A stretch of DNA of 64,000 bases from Vibrio sp. S9_S30 (GCF_014694455.1 NZ_JAAUWT010000001.1:310001-374000), one strand, 5' to 3'; numbered from the stretch's first letter, positions 8,698 through 17,895 are shown. Notes: a model not told the origin generated them from the letters alone. Translations and numbers: made by a program.

Positions 8698-9981
8698 TTA
8701 AGGTTGTAAAAGCACTTGGTACTTCTCAAGCTGTTTTAGGCGAAGCTTGGAGTTCGCTATGAAGGTTTGCTTGGCTTTCCCTTTTAATGATTTTGACTCG
8801 GGTAGATTAACTGTCCGCGGGTTTTTGTGCACACCATTTACCAAGAATTCGTAGTGAAGATGGGCACCAGTTACTCTACCAGTGCTACCTAATGTGCCAA
8901 CGGTTTGCCCTTGCTTCACTCTTTGTCCCGTTTTCACCTTACGTTTGCTCATGTGCAAGTATTTCGTTATGTATGTATTACTATGGCGAATAAAGACGTA
9001 ATTACCATTGAATTTGTTATAACCGGACTTTTCAACAACACCATCCCCAGCCGCCCAAATAGGCGTGCCGACAGGAGCAACATAATCGGTTCCTCTATGT
9101 GCACGTACTTTACCTGTTACGGGGTGTAGCCGGCGAGGGTTGAAGTTGGAACTGACATAACGGAAGTTGATTGGAGAGCGAAGAAACGCTTTCTTCATTG
9201 CGCGGCCATCTTGATCGTAATAATTGCCGGTATCCTTGTCACGAATCGCTTTGAATGTATCGCCTTGGTTGGTAAAGACAGCAGCAATGATATTACCTCG
9301 TCCAATTTTTTCACCTTCCACTATTTTTTCTTCGTAAAGAACTTGAAAATTATCGCCTTTACGAATGTCTAGAGCAAAGTCGATATCCCAGCCAAATATG
9401 CCAGCCAGTTCCATGATCTGATTCGCATTCAAGCCTGCGGTAATGCCTGCATTCCAAAAATTCGAAGTGATTTCAGCTTCGGCATAATTGTACTGTATAT
9501 CAACTTCTTTCTTGTTCAGCCGAGAGGAATACCCATTTGCAGTGCGTGTAATGCTGAATGTTTCGAAGGCGTTTATCTGACGATTCAAATGAACCAACTC
9601 ATTACTTTCATCAAAGCCAAATTTTAACGTGTCTCCTGGGCGTAAACGTGATAGCTGCTGATTGATTTCTTTATTGCTGCTTATCAGGTTTTGCAAGAGT
9701 CGAGGTGTCAATCCTATACGGCTAAACAGTACCGCCGCGCTTTCACCAGAACGTACTTTATGGGTTTCCCAACGAATCAGTGAAAGAGTTTGAGGTTCGT
9801 AACTGGGGGTTAAGTTTGTACCATCAATCGGGACTGGATAGGCCTTGCCCACCTTCAAGGTCTGAGTGCTCGGCTTGAGCTCACTGGCATCTGGAAGAAG
9901 AAACGCAGCGATGATGACAATCGCAGAAAAGAAGGGTATCCATACTCGGTGCAACGGAGAAAGACGTGCGAATTTAGACAT
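8698..9981 (-). CDS. shyC: LysM/M23 murein DD-endopeptidase (ShyC-like)
   Basis: A peptidoglycan cross-link hydrolase of the MepM/ShyA group, 427 residues, acting in the periplasm. An N-terminal membrane segment or signal anchor (VWIPFFSAIVIIAAFLLP, about residues 13-30) is followed by a LysM/OapA-type region (HKVRSGESAAVLFSRIGL), a beta-rich middle domain, and a C-terminal peptidase M23 domain. Zinc ligands are visible in RAHRGTDYVAPVGTPIW and GAHLHYEF. Location just upstream of tyrS and convergent with the RND operon agrees with V. cholerae ShyC (VC0630, from memory). It is divergent from tyrS with 130 nt between the starts. Confidence 0.85.
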   Translation of the reverse strand: MSKFARLSPLHRVWIPFFSAIVIIAAFLLPDASELKPSTQTLKVGKAYPVPIDGTNLTPSYEPQTLSLIRWETHKVRSGESAAVLFSRIGLTPRLLQNLISSNKEINQQLSRLRPGDTLKFGFDESNELVHLNRQINAFETFSITRTANGYSSRLNKKEVDIQYNYAEAEITSNFWNAGITAGLNANQIMELAGIFGWDIDFALDIRKGDNFQVLYEEKIVEGEKIGRGNIIAAVFTNQGDTFKAIRDKDTGNYYDQDGRAMKKAFLRSPINFRYVSSNFNPRRLHPVTGKVRAHRGTDYVAPVGTPIWAAGDGVVEKSGYNKFNGNYVFIRHSNTYITKYLHMSKRKVKTGQRVKQGQTVGTLGSTGRVTGAHLHYEFLVNGVHKNPRTVNLPESKSLKGKAKQTFIANSKLRLKQLEKYQVLLQP

Positions 9982-10111
9982 CGGAATCCATTTATTGGTT
10001 TAATGATATAAAAAAGACAATTACTGAGTCTAACTGGTTTCAAAACGGAGCGCTATTCAAGTAAGATGGCGCAATATCAAATTTTTGCCAAATCTGTGGG
10101 AGTGAACAAGA

Positions 10112-11317
10112 ATGGCGAGTATTGAAGCAGCACTGGCGGAAATTAAGCGCGGTGTCGAAGAGCTTATTCCAGAAGAAGAATTGATTGAAAAGTTAAAGGA
10201 AGGGCGCCCTTTACGTATTAAATTAGGTGCGGATCCAACAGCACCAGACATCCATCTTGGCCATACGGTTATTTTTAATAAGCTACGTGCATTTCAGGAT
10301 TTAGGTCATGAAGTGACGTTCCTTATTGGTGATTTTACTGCCATGGTGGGCGATCCTACTGGAAAAAATAACACTCGTCCGCCGCTTAGCCGTGAAGACG
10401 TTCTTCGTAACGCTGAAACGTATAAAGAGCAAGTATTCAAAATCCTTGATCCAGCAAAAACCAAGATTCAATTTAACTCCGAATGGTTATCTGAATTGGG
10501 TGCGGAAGGTATGATTCGTTTGGCTGCAAACCAAACGGTAGCACGTATGCTAGAGCGCGACGACTTTAAGAAACGTTACGCTGGTGGTCAGCCTATTGCC
10601 ATTCACGAATTCATGTATCCATTGCTTCAAGGCTGGGATTCAGTTGCAATGGAAACGGATGTTGAACTGGGAGGGACAGACCAGAAGTTTAACCTCCTCA
10701 TGGGGCGTGAGCTGCAAAAATCTCATGGTCAAAAACCACAGGCTGTTTTAATGATGCCTTTATTGGTGGGTTTGGATGGTGAGAAGAAGATGTCCAAATC
10801 GGCGAATAACTACATTGGTATCAGCGAAGCGCCAAGTGAAATGTTTGGTAAAATCATGTCGATCTCTGATGATTTGATGTGGAGTTACTATGAATTGTTG
10901 TCTTTCCGACCATTAGGCGAAGTTGAACAATTCAAAAATGATATCGCGAATGGTAAAAATCCACGTGACATCAAAATTCTATTGGCTAAAGAAATCATTG
11001 CTCGCTTCCACTCCGAAGCCGATGCCGACGCCGCTGAGCAAGAATTCATAAACCGTTTCCAGAAAGGCGCAATGCCTGAAGAAATGCCTGAATTTGAATT
11101 TGATGCTGGATTGCCAATTACAAACTTGCTTAGAGATGCGGGATTAGTTAATTCAACTTCAGATGCGATGCGTATGATTAAACAAGGCGCAGCCAAAATA
11201 GATGGTGAGAAAATCGCAGACAACAAACTTGTACCCGCAGTCGGCACTGCCGTTTATCAAGTGGGTAAACGCAAATTTGCGCGCGTAACAATAAATGCGA
11301 GTAATAATTCAGTATAA
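10112..11317 (+). CDS. tyrS: Tyrosyl-tRNA synthetase
   Basis: Charges tRNA-Tyr. The 401-residue class Ic synthetase has the HIGH-type motif as HLGH near residue 48, the KMSKS loop (KKMSKSANN) near residue 226, tyrosine-site residues in [23 protein letters not shown] region, and a C-terminal S4 RNA-binding domain ([17 protein letters not shown]). It is the shorter bacterial TyrRS form rather than the 424-residue E. coli K-12 form. The start at 10112 ([11 protein letters not shown]) is preceded by GGGAGTGAACAAG. Its own terminator follows 15 nt after the stop. Confidence 0.95.
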   Translation: MASIEAALAEIKRGVEELIPEEELIEKLKEGRPLRIKLGADPTAPDIHLGHTVIFNKLRAFQDLGHEVTFLIGDFTAMVGDPTGKNNTRPPLSREDVLRNAETYKEQVFKILDPAKTKIQFNSEWLSELGAEGMIRLAANQTVARMLERDDFKKRYAGGQPIAIHEFMYPLLQGWDSVAMETDVELGGTDQKFNLLMGRELQKSHGQKPQAVLMMPLLVGLDGEKKMSKSANNYIGISEAPSEMFGKIMSISDDLMWSYYELLSFRPLGEVEQFKNDIANGKNPRDIKILLAKEIIARFHSEADADAAEQEFINRFQKGAMPEEMPEFEFDAGLPITNLLRDAGLVNSTSDAMRMIKQGAAKIDGEKIADNKLVPAVGTAVYQVGKRKFARVTINASNNSV

Positions 11318-11331
11318 CTGACTGTTTTTAT

Positions 11332-11358
11332 AAAGCCCTGATGGTTCAGGGCTTTTTG
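11332..11358. terminator. Terminator of tyrS
   Basis: AAAGCCCTG-ATGGTT-CAGGGCTTTTT at 11332-11355. On the other strand the stem is followed only by TTTATAAAAA, so it may weakly stop the convergent DUF454 gene too. Confidence 0.88.
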
Positions 11359-11368
11359 TCTATTGAGG

Positions 11369-11773
11369 TTAATCGGGTATATAGCTTTTAAAGCGCGCAA
11401 TAAACCACGTTTCAAAGATAAGTAAAGATATTACGCCGTATTGCCAGTGAGTCCCCCACGCAAGCCAATACAATACCGCCCCCATAGATAACCAGATAAC
11501 GACTAAAGATTGGATTTTCTCTGCTTTTGTTAACCCTTGATTGTTCTTCAACCGCCTAGAAATAGGACCTAAATATTTATTTTGAAGCAACCAGTTTTGA
11601 AAGTTTTCCGATGTTGCCCCAAAGCAATAAAGTGAAACCAGTAAAAATGGAACGGTGGGCAGTAAAGGAATAAATACCCCTATAAAAGCGAGCACAACCG
11701 TGAGCCACCCTAAGGCTATGAGGAAAAGGCGCTTTCCGTTTGATATTGGCGTATTTGTGTGCACTTTTTCCAT
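11369..11773 (-). CDS. DUF454 (YbaN-like) small inner-membrane protein
   Basis: A 134-residue membrane protein of the DUF454/YbaN family, of unknown biochemical role. Four hydrophobic stretches are visible: FLIALGWLTVVLAFIGVFIPL with LPTVPFLLVSLYCFG, then VVIWLSMGAVLYWLAW and YGVISLLIFETWFIA. The family hallmark GxxxPxLPTxPF is present as GVFIPLLPTVPF. It is monocistronic, convergent with tyrS. A well-matched Fur box 89 nt upstream suggests that it is repressed when iron is plentiful. Confidence 0.82.
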   Translation of the reverse strand: MEKVHTNTPISNGKRLFLIALGWLTVVLAFIGVFIPLLPTVPFLLVSLYCFGATSENFQNWLLQNKYLGPISRRLKNNQGLTKAEKIQSLVVIWLSMGAVLYWLAWGTHWQYGVISLLIFETWFIARFKSYIPD

Positions 11774-11861
11774 GTAAATCCAAGTTAGTGTGTATAAAAG
11801 CCTTGTCTATCTGCTGGAAGTATAGACCACTTAATAAGTTGATCGGCATTCTAATTTCAAT

Positions 11862-11880
11862 GTTAATGATAATCAATATC
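11862..11880. promoter_or_regulatory. Fur box upstream of the DUF454 gene
   Basis: GTTAATGATAATCAATATC matches 16 of 19 positions of the Fur consensus GATAATGATAATCATTATC (read on the minus strand), and contains TGATAATCAATATCA, 14 of 15 in the 7-1-7 model. It lies 89 nt upstream of the DUF454 start. Confidence 0.72.
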
Positions 11881-11881
11881 A

Positions 11882-12404
11882 ATACGATGTACCGTTGTTC
11901 AATTGGTTATAAGGGTCTTATCGATGCAACTAATGGGTTGGCATTTTTGTCGATATTTAAGGGATTAAAGCCCTTTTTATGCCATTTGAATTGATATTGA
12001 ACATGGTAAGATACTCGTTGCCATCGCGCAGTAGGTAGGAGTCTATCCTGAGCAATGCCGACTCCCCTCCAAATAGCCGAGGATAAAAATAACTGTGTTG
12101 TTCTGGAATCGCTCTACGACTTCAAACTTCTATTTATCTCCCTTCCACTCGAGAGTCAGACTGTCTATGACCGGAAGCTGAATTCTAGGATCGTTTGTTG
12201 CTCATGCATAAAATCCACTGGCCTTTGACAATCGATATACCCAAGTAACCTCGCCCTTGGGAGCTTATCTTGTGGTTCATTTCATCGTCAAAGGACATGC
12301 AAAGGGATCGTATTTACACAACCTTCTAGAAGTGAAGCAGAAGATACACTCTGAATCCTGTACCTTGAGACCGCTTGGGAATATAGCTAATCGGGAGATT
12401 CGCA
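11882..12404 (+). other. Long leader region of the MgtE-like gene with a possible upstream ORF
   Basis: About 520 nt without a convincing gene. It holds a short G/C stem with a T-run (AAGGG..CCCTT, 11959-11975), and a 57-codon open frame at 12055-12228 (MPTPLQIAEDKNNCVVLESL...). The AGGAG for that frame (12037-12041) lies inside GGAGTC, which can pair with GACTCC at 12060-12065. A CCCAAG..CTTGGG stem is at 12240-12261. I could not match the region to the M-box or any other known Mg or Mn riboswitch. A leader controlling transporter expression is my inference only. Confidence 0.35.
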
Positions 12405-13232
12405 ATGACCATCATAAAAAGTAATTTATTGTCTGAAGCAAAAATGAGTTCTGTATTCACGGTGTTCAAGCAATATGAACCTGAACACCAGCTCTACTTG
12501 CTCTCCATTATGCCTTTGGGAGAAGCGAGCGCAATTCTTATGCAATACCCAGTAAGGCAAGTTCAGCACTTTATTGAGCAACTAGAGAAAGGTGGTCATG
12601 ATTTACGGGCACGACATTACGCAAATCAGCTTGGTCTTATTCACTCTGAGAGAGGTATCGGTCAAGCGTACTTGTCTACCAGTGTGTTTGAGCATTTTAA
12701 GCAGCGTGTAGGGTGGATCATTGGATTAGCGCTGTTAGGGATCGTTTCAGGGTTGATCATTGCTCAGTATGAGGACACGTTAAGCCAACTAGTATTGTTG
12801 GCGATTTACATGCCCGTCATTGCGGCAGCAGGAGGGAATACAGGATCTCAAGCTGCCACCCTCGTCATTCGAGCACTTGCGACAAAAGAAATAAGAAAGA
12901 GGCAGTGGGTGCAGGTTCTTTGGAAAGAAAGCCGTGTCTCGCTCTTGTTAGCATTGGTTGTCGCGTTGGTGATTGTTATCCGCATCATGCTTTTTAGCGG
13001 AAATGCGAATACGTCGAGCTTTGAGTTGGAATTGATCGCGATTGCAGTGGCAGTGGCTTTGTTTATCCAGGTGACCATATCCACCACATTAGGTGGGGTA
13101 TTGCCCATTGCTGCGCGCGCGTGTCGGCTGGATCCCGCCGTGTTAGTGAGTCCAGTATTGGCTTCAATTGTCGATATTTCAGGAATGTGGATCTATTTCA
13201 CGGTAGTGAACTATTTTCTAGGCTTGAGTTAA
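12405..13232 (+). CDS. MgtE-family divalent cation transporter lacking CBS domains
   Basis: A 275-residue transporter resembling the membrane half of MgtE (SLC41 family), likely for Mg2+ or another divalent cation. The N-terminal ~95 residues are a shortened helical N domain; the paired CBS domains that gate canonical MgtE (about 450 residues) are absent. The membrane part has five hydrophobic segments and the family signature AAAGGNTGSQAATLVIRALA, with the terminal DPAVLVSPVLASIVDISGMW motif that contributes pore acidic residues. The start is supported by GGGAG 9 nt upstream. Its 3' end overlaps dacB on the opposite strand by 35 bp. Confidence 0.85.
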   Translation: MTIIKSNLLSEAKMSSVFTVFKQYEPEHQLYLLSIMPLGEASAILMQYPVRQVQHFIEQLEKGGHDLRARHYANQLGLIHSERGIGQAYLSTSVFEHFKQRVGWIIGLALLGIVSGLIIAQYEDTLSQLVLLAIYMPVIAAAGGNTGSQAATLVIRALATKEIRKRQWVQVLWKESRVSLLLALVVALVIVIRIMLFSGNANTSSFELELIAIAVAVALFIQVTISTTLGGVLPIAARACRLDPAVLVSPVLASIVDISGMWIYFTVVNYFLGLS

Positions 13233-14601
13233 CTAAGTCTAGATAGAATTGTTTTTCAAATTGAACAATAGGGGCGATGACCTTTGGTGTATCGTCCTTT
13301 TTTATTGGGTGATAATCAGTAATAAACTGGACAAACAACGATGTTGGTTTGTTTTCTTCGTCTAAAACATATCCTGCCATGTTGTAGCTGCCATACAGTG
13401 AGCCACTTTTAGCCGAAATCCGACCTGCTATAGGTTGTTTTTGCATGCTCTTGCGATATTTTAGCGTGCCAGATTGCCCAGAAACAGGAAGGAGCTCAAT
13501 TAAGCCCAGCTCTGCATTATGCTTCCAGATGTATTTCAGCACCTTTTCCATGTCAGAGCTGGTTAAACGGTTATTCCGTGAAAGCCCCGAGCCATCTTCC
13601 AGTTTCGTATGTTCTAAATTGATACCCGCTCGCGTATAAAGAATCTGCTTGATGGCTTCTGTACCATTCGAAAAACTGCCTGGCTGATAATAAAAACGAG
13701 CGCCCATTGTTTTGGTTAAATTATCGGCAATAAGGTTGTCTGACTTGCGCAACATTCTTTTGAGTAATTCCGGCAGTGCTTCTGATTGATGCGTCGCAAC
13801 AATGATCCCTTTTTGGGTTTCAGTTTTGCTAGAGATAGACCCCGTTACGTTGACACCATTTTTCGCTAAGATGCGCTGAACAATGGTCGATGCATAAAGA
13901 GAAGTATCTTGTACTGCAAATTTAAGAGGCAGTGGTTTCTCTCTTTCTTGCATACACCCAGAAAGCTGGTATTGATTCCCCTCAGATGTTATCAGCTCCA
14001 ATTGGCATCGTTTAGATTTTACCGCTACCTTGTTCAAGCTCAGAGCATCGGTTGTGACACTGATGGGCTGATGGGCAGGGACAAATACTGATGTAGTTTG
14101 ATTGGGTTGGGACGAAATGGACGCTTGTACGCAGTTATTGTCCAGTGTGATTGCACTGGCGGGAGCACTATAACAGACACCTAATATATCCCAAGGCCAA
14201 CCCACTGCGCGCTCATACCCTCTAAAAGCACTGTTGTCTAAAATCACATTGTTGACAGTGGTAATACCTTGTTGTGTCAGCTGTTGGGTAAGAGCGGTTA
14301 GGTGCTCAGTTTTTAATTCAGGGTCGCCACTGAATCGAATGATTAGGTTTTGATCTTGAATTTCAAAATGCGTTTCGAAGCGAAAATCATCGCCTAATTC
14401 CAGTTTTGCAGCCAGTGCCGTCAGAATTTTTAACGTGCTGGCAGGAGGAAAAAACTGTTCACTGTTTTCCTTTAATGCATACCTCCCAAAGCTGTCAGAC
14501 ACCAGAAGGGAGTACCTCGAACCATAGGGAAGTGAGTCCACGGGAGTGTATGCTAAAGATTGGAAACTGATTAGAGAAAACAGGAATATTAGTGTTCGCA
14601 T
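13198..14601 (-). CDS. dacB: D-alanyl-D-alanine carboxypeptidase/endopeptidase (PBP4)
   Basis: Periplasmic class C penicillin-binding protein that trims and cleaves peptidoglycan cross-links. The 467-residue product has an 17-residue signal peptide (MRTLIFLFSLISFQSLA), and the three active-site motifs of the S13 family: SxxK in PPASTLKIL near residue 53, SDN in MLRKSDNLIADNL, and KSG (KTG variant) in ISAKSGSLYGS. It is monocistronic on the minus strand upstream of, and in the same orientation as, nothing closely spaced; ompU lies upstream behind its own terminator. Its 3' end overlaps the MgtE-like gene. Confidence 0.94.
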   Translation of the reverse strand: MRTLIFLFSLISFQSLAYTPVDSLPYGSRYSLLVSDSFGRYALKENSEQFFPPASTLKILTALAAKLELGDDFRFETHFEIQDQNLIIRFSGDPELKTEHLTALTQQLTQQGITTVNNVILDNSAFRGYERAVGWPWDILGVCYSAPASAITLDNNCVQASISSQPNQTTSVFVPAHQPISVTTDALSLNKVAVKSKRCQLELITSEGNQYQLSGCMQEREKPLPLKFAVQDTSLYASTIVQRILAKNGVNVTGSISSKTETQKGIIVATHQSEALPELLKRMLRKSDNLIADNLTKTMGARFYYQPGSFSNGTEAIKQILYTRAGINLEHTKLEDGSGLSRNNRLTSSDMEKVLKYIWKHNAELGLIELLPVSGQSGTLKYRKSMQKQPIAGRISAKSGSLYGSYNMAGYVLDEENKPTSLFVQFITDYHPIKKDDTPKVIAPIVQFEKQFYLDLVNSSLENSSLP

Positions 14602-14651
14602 AATATGGAGTTAAAGATGCATATCGGTTGTTAGTGTAACAAATAATGAGC

Positions 14652-14680
14652 AAAAAAAAACGTCCACCCGAAGGTGAACG
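14652..14680 (-). terminator. Terminator of ompU
   Basis: On the minus strand CGTTCACC-TTCG-GGTGGACG (one G-T pair, UUCG tetraloop) is followed by nine T residues. It lies 31 nt beyond the ompU stop. Confidence 0.92.
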
Positions 14681-14710
14681 CTTTATCATTCATTTCAGCT
14701 AAAAGCGAAA

Positions 14711-15724
14711 TTAGAAATCGTAACGTAGGCCAAGTACAGCTTCGTTTTGACGTTCAAGCTTGCTATGACCGTCAGATCCTTTCAACAAGTTGAAGTTGTA
14801 AGATACGTATGAACGGAAGTTGTCGTTGAAGAAATACGTTGCATCTACAGCGACGTTGTCAGCTGCTACTTGCTTGTCACCGTTACCTTCTTTAGCATCT
14901 AGACGGTTGTAAGTTGTCGTGAACTTAGCTTGACCCATAGTATAAGCACCCGCTAGCTCGTAACCGTTACCTTTAGTGCTGTCACCTGTCGCTGGTTTAG
15001 CTTTAGTATTGGTGTAAAGACCTGCAACGTAGAATGCATCAAACTCGTAAGAAGCACCAAGCATAAACTCTTTGTTGTCTACTTTGGTATCACCGTCATT
15101 CTCATCTTGAGATGCGTAAGCTGCTGTTAAGCGTGCGCCTGTGTCACCGATTGAGTAGATACCAGAAAGAGCGTAGCCACCGTTGTTGTCATTTACCCAA
15201 GAAGACTCGTCTGAGTTTGGCGTAGTTGCAGAGCTAAGTGTGTAGTTTGCACGAGCTTCGAAATCACCAAATGTACCAGCATACGCGATAGAGCGATCTG
15301 GACGGTCTGCAGCATTCACTTTTGGTGCAGCGGTGCCACCGTGGTAAGCCATAATATCGGTGAAGTCTGTAACAGCTTGTAGAGAGCCTCTAACTGTACC
15401 AAAAGTTACTTCTCCGAAGTTGCCGCCGATACCAGCAAATGCGTAACGGTGCTCAACAAAATCGTTGTCGCCACCTTCGTTGTATGCTTTGAACTCACCT
15501 TCGTAGAAACCTAGACCGTATAGCTCGTCAGTGATCTGAGTTTTACCTAAGAAGTTTAGACGTACGCGAGATTTGTCTTCTACTTTTTTGTCTTTAAGAG
15601 AAAGACGAGCTTCAACACGACCACCCATTTCAAGAGAAGCGTTGTCGTTTTTCGCGATTTCAGCAGCGGTAGCGCCAGTGCTAGCAGCCGCAGCTACAGC
15701 TAGAGCAATTAGTTTTTTATTCAT
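14711..15724 (-). CDS. ompU: Outer-membrane porin OmpU
   Basis: Trimeric general diffusion porin of Vibrio. The 337-residue precursor has a cleavable signal peptide (MNKKLIALAVAAAASTGATA, about 20-21 residues), a start of mature protein with the typical LEMGGRVEARLSLKD strand, and a C-terminal phenylalanine strand (AVLGLRYDF) for Bam-dependent insertion. The LRVNFLGK-type and GFYEGEF strands and FTDIMAYHGGTAA constriction loop match V. cholerae OmpU. Position between dacB and greA is the same as in V. cholerae. ToxR control is known there; I did not find a clear ToxR box, though the upstream DNA is very A/T rich. Confidence 0.92.
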   Translation of the reverse strand: MNKKLIALAVAAAASTGATAAEIAKNDNASLEMGGRVEARLSLKDKKVEDKSRVRLNFLGKTQITDELYGLGFYEGEFKAYNEGGDNDFVEHRYAFAGIGGNFGEVTFGTVRGSLQAVTDFTDIMAYHGGTAAPKVNAADRPDRSIAYAGTFGDFEARANYTLSSATTPNSDESSWVNDNNGGYALSGIYSIGDTGARLTAAYASQDENDGDTKVDNKEFMLGASYEFDAFYVAGLYTNTKAKPATGDSTKGNGYELAGAYTMGQAKFTTTYNRLDAKEGNGDKQVAADNVAVDATYFFNDNFRSYVSYNFNLLKGSDGHSKLERQNEAVLGLRYDF

Positions 15725-16163
15725 TGCTTTCTAAGTCCTAGTTTAGTCCGTAAATATAAGCAGGTAGGTTGTTTTCCTGCCCACTTAGGGATGCGTATAA
15801 CATCATGCAGATATTTGCGTGATTTCATTCGCCTTTATTAAGGTGAGGAATTTGTACCCTTAAAGTTCAGTTTGCTGTTAGTAAAATGATATAAAATCAA
15901 ATAATGAACATTGTTTTTTTAGATCTTATGTTACTTATATTCTTTATTAAACAAGGATTTGTGATTTTGTTTGTTTTTTTTCTCAATCGATTTTTTTATA
16001 TTTTTTTATGTGGATTATGTTTAATTTGTCAGGTGGTTATAAGTGCGGTGATTAGGTGAGGTTGGAGAAAAGGCGTCAATTTAAGGTTTTGTGACCCACA
16101 ACTTTTGAAATGCGTGACCTTGTCAAAAAGTTTGATTACACTAATTGAAAAGTGAACTATTTG
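15725..16163. promoter_or_regulatory. A/T-rich divergent control region between ompU and greA
   Basis: No gene is visible. About 15,890-16,030 contains long T and A runs (for example eight T in a row near 15970 and TTTTTTTATATTTTTTTATG near 15990-16010), the kind of DNA bound by ToxR or H-NS, but no motif can be called with confidence. The ompU ribosome site is the AGGAC before its start. Confidence 0.45.
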
Positions 16164-16204
16164 CCCCGCCTCATACTCGTTCCTTGGGTAGGAGAGGGGT
16201 TTTG
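16164..16204 (+). terminator. Possible attenuator in the greA leader
   Basis: CCCC at 16164-16167 with nearby CTC can pair with GAG.GGGG at 16192-16199, followed by TTTTGTTG, about 55 nt before the greA start. E. coli greA has a comparable leader terminator that yields the GraL RNAs. The stem here is interrupted, so this is tentative. Confidence 0.4.
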
Positions 16205-16258
16205 TTGTCTGAAGATTCTGGCAAATACATTAAGTTCAGATATCTGTTGAGGTATAAG

Positions 16259-16732
16259 ATGGAAAAAGTTCCAATGACTGTTCGTGGTGAGCAGAAACTA
16301 CGCGAAGAACTGGAAACGTTGATGAAACGTCGCCCATTGATTTCTGAAGCAATTGCAGAAGCTCGTGAGCTAGGCGATCTCAAAGAAAACGCAGAGTACC
16401 ACGCGGCTCGTGAAGAGCAGGGCATTTGTGAAGCTCAGATTCGTGATATTGAATACAAGCTGTCGGTTGCTCAAGTTATTGATGTCACTAAGATGGAAAA
16501 TACGGGCAAAGTAATCTTTGGTACCACCGTAACTTTGGTCGACATTGATACTGACCAAGAAAGCACATATCAAATTGTTGGCGAAGATGAAGCAGAGATT
16601 AAAGCAGGCAAAATTTCTGTAAGCTCACCGATTGCTCGTGGCTTAATTGGTAAAGTTGAAGGTGAAGAAGTGACCATTACAACTCCTGGTGGCATCAAAG
16701 ATTACGATATCGCTAAAGTTGAATACATATAA
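16259..16732 (+). CDS. greA: Transcript cleavage factor GreA
   Basis: GreA enters the RNA polymerase secondary channel and stimulates cleavage of backtracked transcripts. The start at 16259 ([14 protein letters not shown]) gives 157 residues, the family size, with a GAGG ribosome site 8 nt upstream; the frame stays open 38 codons further up but that stretch is leader sequence. The N-terminal coiled coil carries the acidic tip [16 protein letters not shown] (about residues 36-51), and the C-terminal FKBP-like domain ends [14 protein letters not shown]. Monocistronic; a bidirectional terminator follows. Confidence 0.95.
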   Translation: MEKVPMTVRGEQKLREELETLMKRRPLISEAIAEARELGDLKENAEYHAAREEQGICEAQIRDIEYKLSVAQVIDVTKMENTGKVIFGTTVTLVDIDTDQESTYQIVGEDEAEIKAGKISVSSPIARGLIGKVEGEEVTITTPGGIKDYDIAKVEYI

Positions 16733-16783
16733 AAATACCGTTGATTTAGCTATATAACAGTTGATTTAACTCTATAGAAGAAC

Positions 16784-16812
16784 AAAAAAAGGTCGCTGAT
16801 GCGACCTTTTTA
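16784..16812. terminator. Bidirectional terminator between greA and yhbY
   Basis: AAAAAAAGGTCGC-TGAT-GCGACCTTTTT gives a 6-bp G/C-rich stem with A-run before and T-run after, serving the two convergent genes. Confidence 0.92.
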
Positions 16813-16845
16813 ATTGAAGCAATAAACGGCTTCAAGGGCAATCCG

Positions 16846-17142
16846 TTACTTGCGAGGAATTTCGATTTTGCGTTTCTCTGACTGACGGTACAGAACCAGT
16901 ACTTTACCAATGGTTTGTACTTTTTCAGCTTTAGTCTCACGCACGATGGCATCAATAATGAGAACTTTCGTTTCCCTGTCTTCAGAGGCAATTTTTACTT
17001 TGATGAGTTCGTGGTGGTCTAGAGCCAGTTCAATTTCAGCAAGTACGGCTTCGGTCAATCCATTGGCACCCATAAGTACTACAGGTTTTAAACTGTGAGC
17101 TAGGCCTTTCAAATACTGCTTTTGTTTGGTGCTTAGGTTCAT
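16846..17142 (-). CDS. yhbY: CRM-domain RNA-binding protein YhbY
   Basis: A 98-residue single CRM-domain protein that associates with pre-50S ribosomal particles. The start at 17142 (MNLSTKQKQYLKGLAH) matches the family; the open frame extends 18 codons upstream. The GxxG-type loop is seen as VVLMGANGLTEAVLAEIE. The end is basic (RQSEKRKIEIPRK). It is divergent from rlmE with about 120 nt between the starts, an arrangement conserved with E. coli. Confidence 0.93.
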   Translation of the reverse strand: MNLSTKQKQYLKGLAHSLKPVVLMGANGLTEAVLAEIELALDHHELIKVKIASEDRETKVLIIDAIVRETKAEKVQTIGKVLVLYRQSEKRKIEIPRK

Positions 17143-17265
17143 TGTGTACCCAATTTTCTTTAATATAAGGGTTGAAAACCGCCATTTTAACGCCATCTAT
17201 CCCTGAAGACTATAATTTCTACCATACTTATTTGGTGGATGGTCATCCAAGCAATTAGGAATCGA

Positions 17266-17895
17266 ATGAGTAAACAGAAACACTCAGCCAGCTCTGGTCG
17301 CTGGTTGAAAGAGCATTTCGATGATAAATACGTAAATGAAGCAAAGAAGAAAGGTTATCGTTCACGTGCTATCTTCAAAATTGAAGAAATTCAAGACAAA
17401 GATAAGCTATTGAAACCCGGAATGACCGTTGTCGATCTTGGTGCTGCGCCTGGTGGTTGGTCTCAATACGCCGCCAAGCACGTAGGACAAGAAGGACAGG
17501 TCATAGCTTGTGACATTTTACCTATGGATTCGATCGCTGGGGTTGCCTTTTTGCAAGGTGATTTCCGTGAAGATGCTGTTCTTGAAGCACTTCTAGAGCG
17601 AATTCAACCAGATATGGTTGATGTTGTTATGTCAGATATGGCGCCGAATATGGCCGGTAACCTTTCGGTAGACCAACCTAGAGCTATGTATTTGGTAGAG
17701 CTCGCGTTGGATATGTGTCGACAAGTTCTGGCTCCCAATGGTAGTTTCGTAGTTAAGGTATTTCAGGGCGAAGGCTTTGAACAATACGTTAAAGATGTGC
17801 GAGACATGTTTAAGACCGTAAAAATAAGAAAGCCTGACTCTTCTAGAGCACGTTCAAGAGAAGTCTATATTGTAGCGACTGGTTACAAAGGCTAG
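17266..17895 (+). CDS. rlmE: 23S rRNA 2'-O-ribose U2552 methyltransferase RlmE (RrmJ/FtsJ)
   Basis: Methylates U2552 of 23S rRNA in the A-loop during late 50S assembly. The 209-residue product starts at 17266 ([17 protein letters not shown]) with AGGA 8 nt upstream. SAM motif I is [16 protein letters not shown] near residue 60, and the K-D-K-E tetrad is represented by [11 protein letters not shown] (K), [10 protein letters not shown] (D), [11 protein letters not shown] (K) and [13 protein letters not shown] (E). It is followed 96 nt later by ftsH, the ancestral rrmJ-ftsH pair. Confidence 0.95.
   Translation: MSKQKHSASSGRWLKEHFDDKYVNEAKKKGYRSRAIFKIEEIQDKDKLLKPGMTVVDLGAAPGGWSQYAAKHVGQEGQVIACDILPMDSIAGVAFLQGDFREDAVLEALLERIQPDMVDVVMSDMAPNMAGNLSVDQPRAMYLVELALDMCRQVLAPNGSFVVKVFQGEGFEQYVKDVRDMFKTVKIRKPDSSRARSREVYIVATGYKG

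Noticed and set aside
11577-11882. Minus-strand 101-codon frame overlapping the DUF454 gene
   Set aside because: Different frame from a well-conserved membrane protein, and it would run through the Fur box and promoter.
12000-12404. Known Mg2+ riboswitch (M-box) or yybP-ykoY Mn riboswitch for the MgtE-like gene
   Set aside because: The conserved sequence blocks I remember for these classes are not present.
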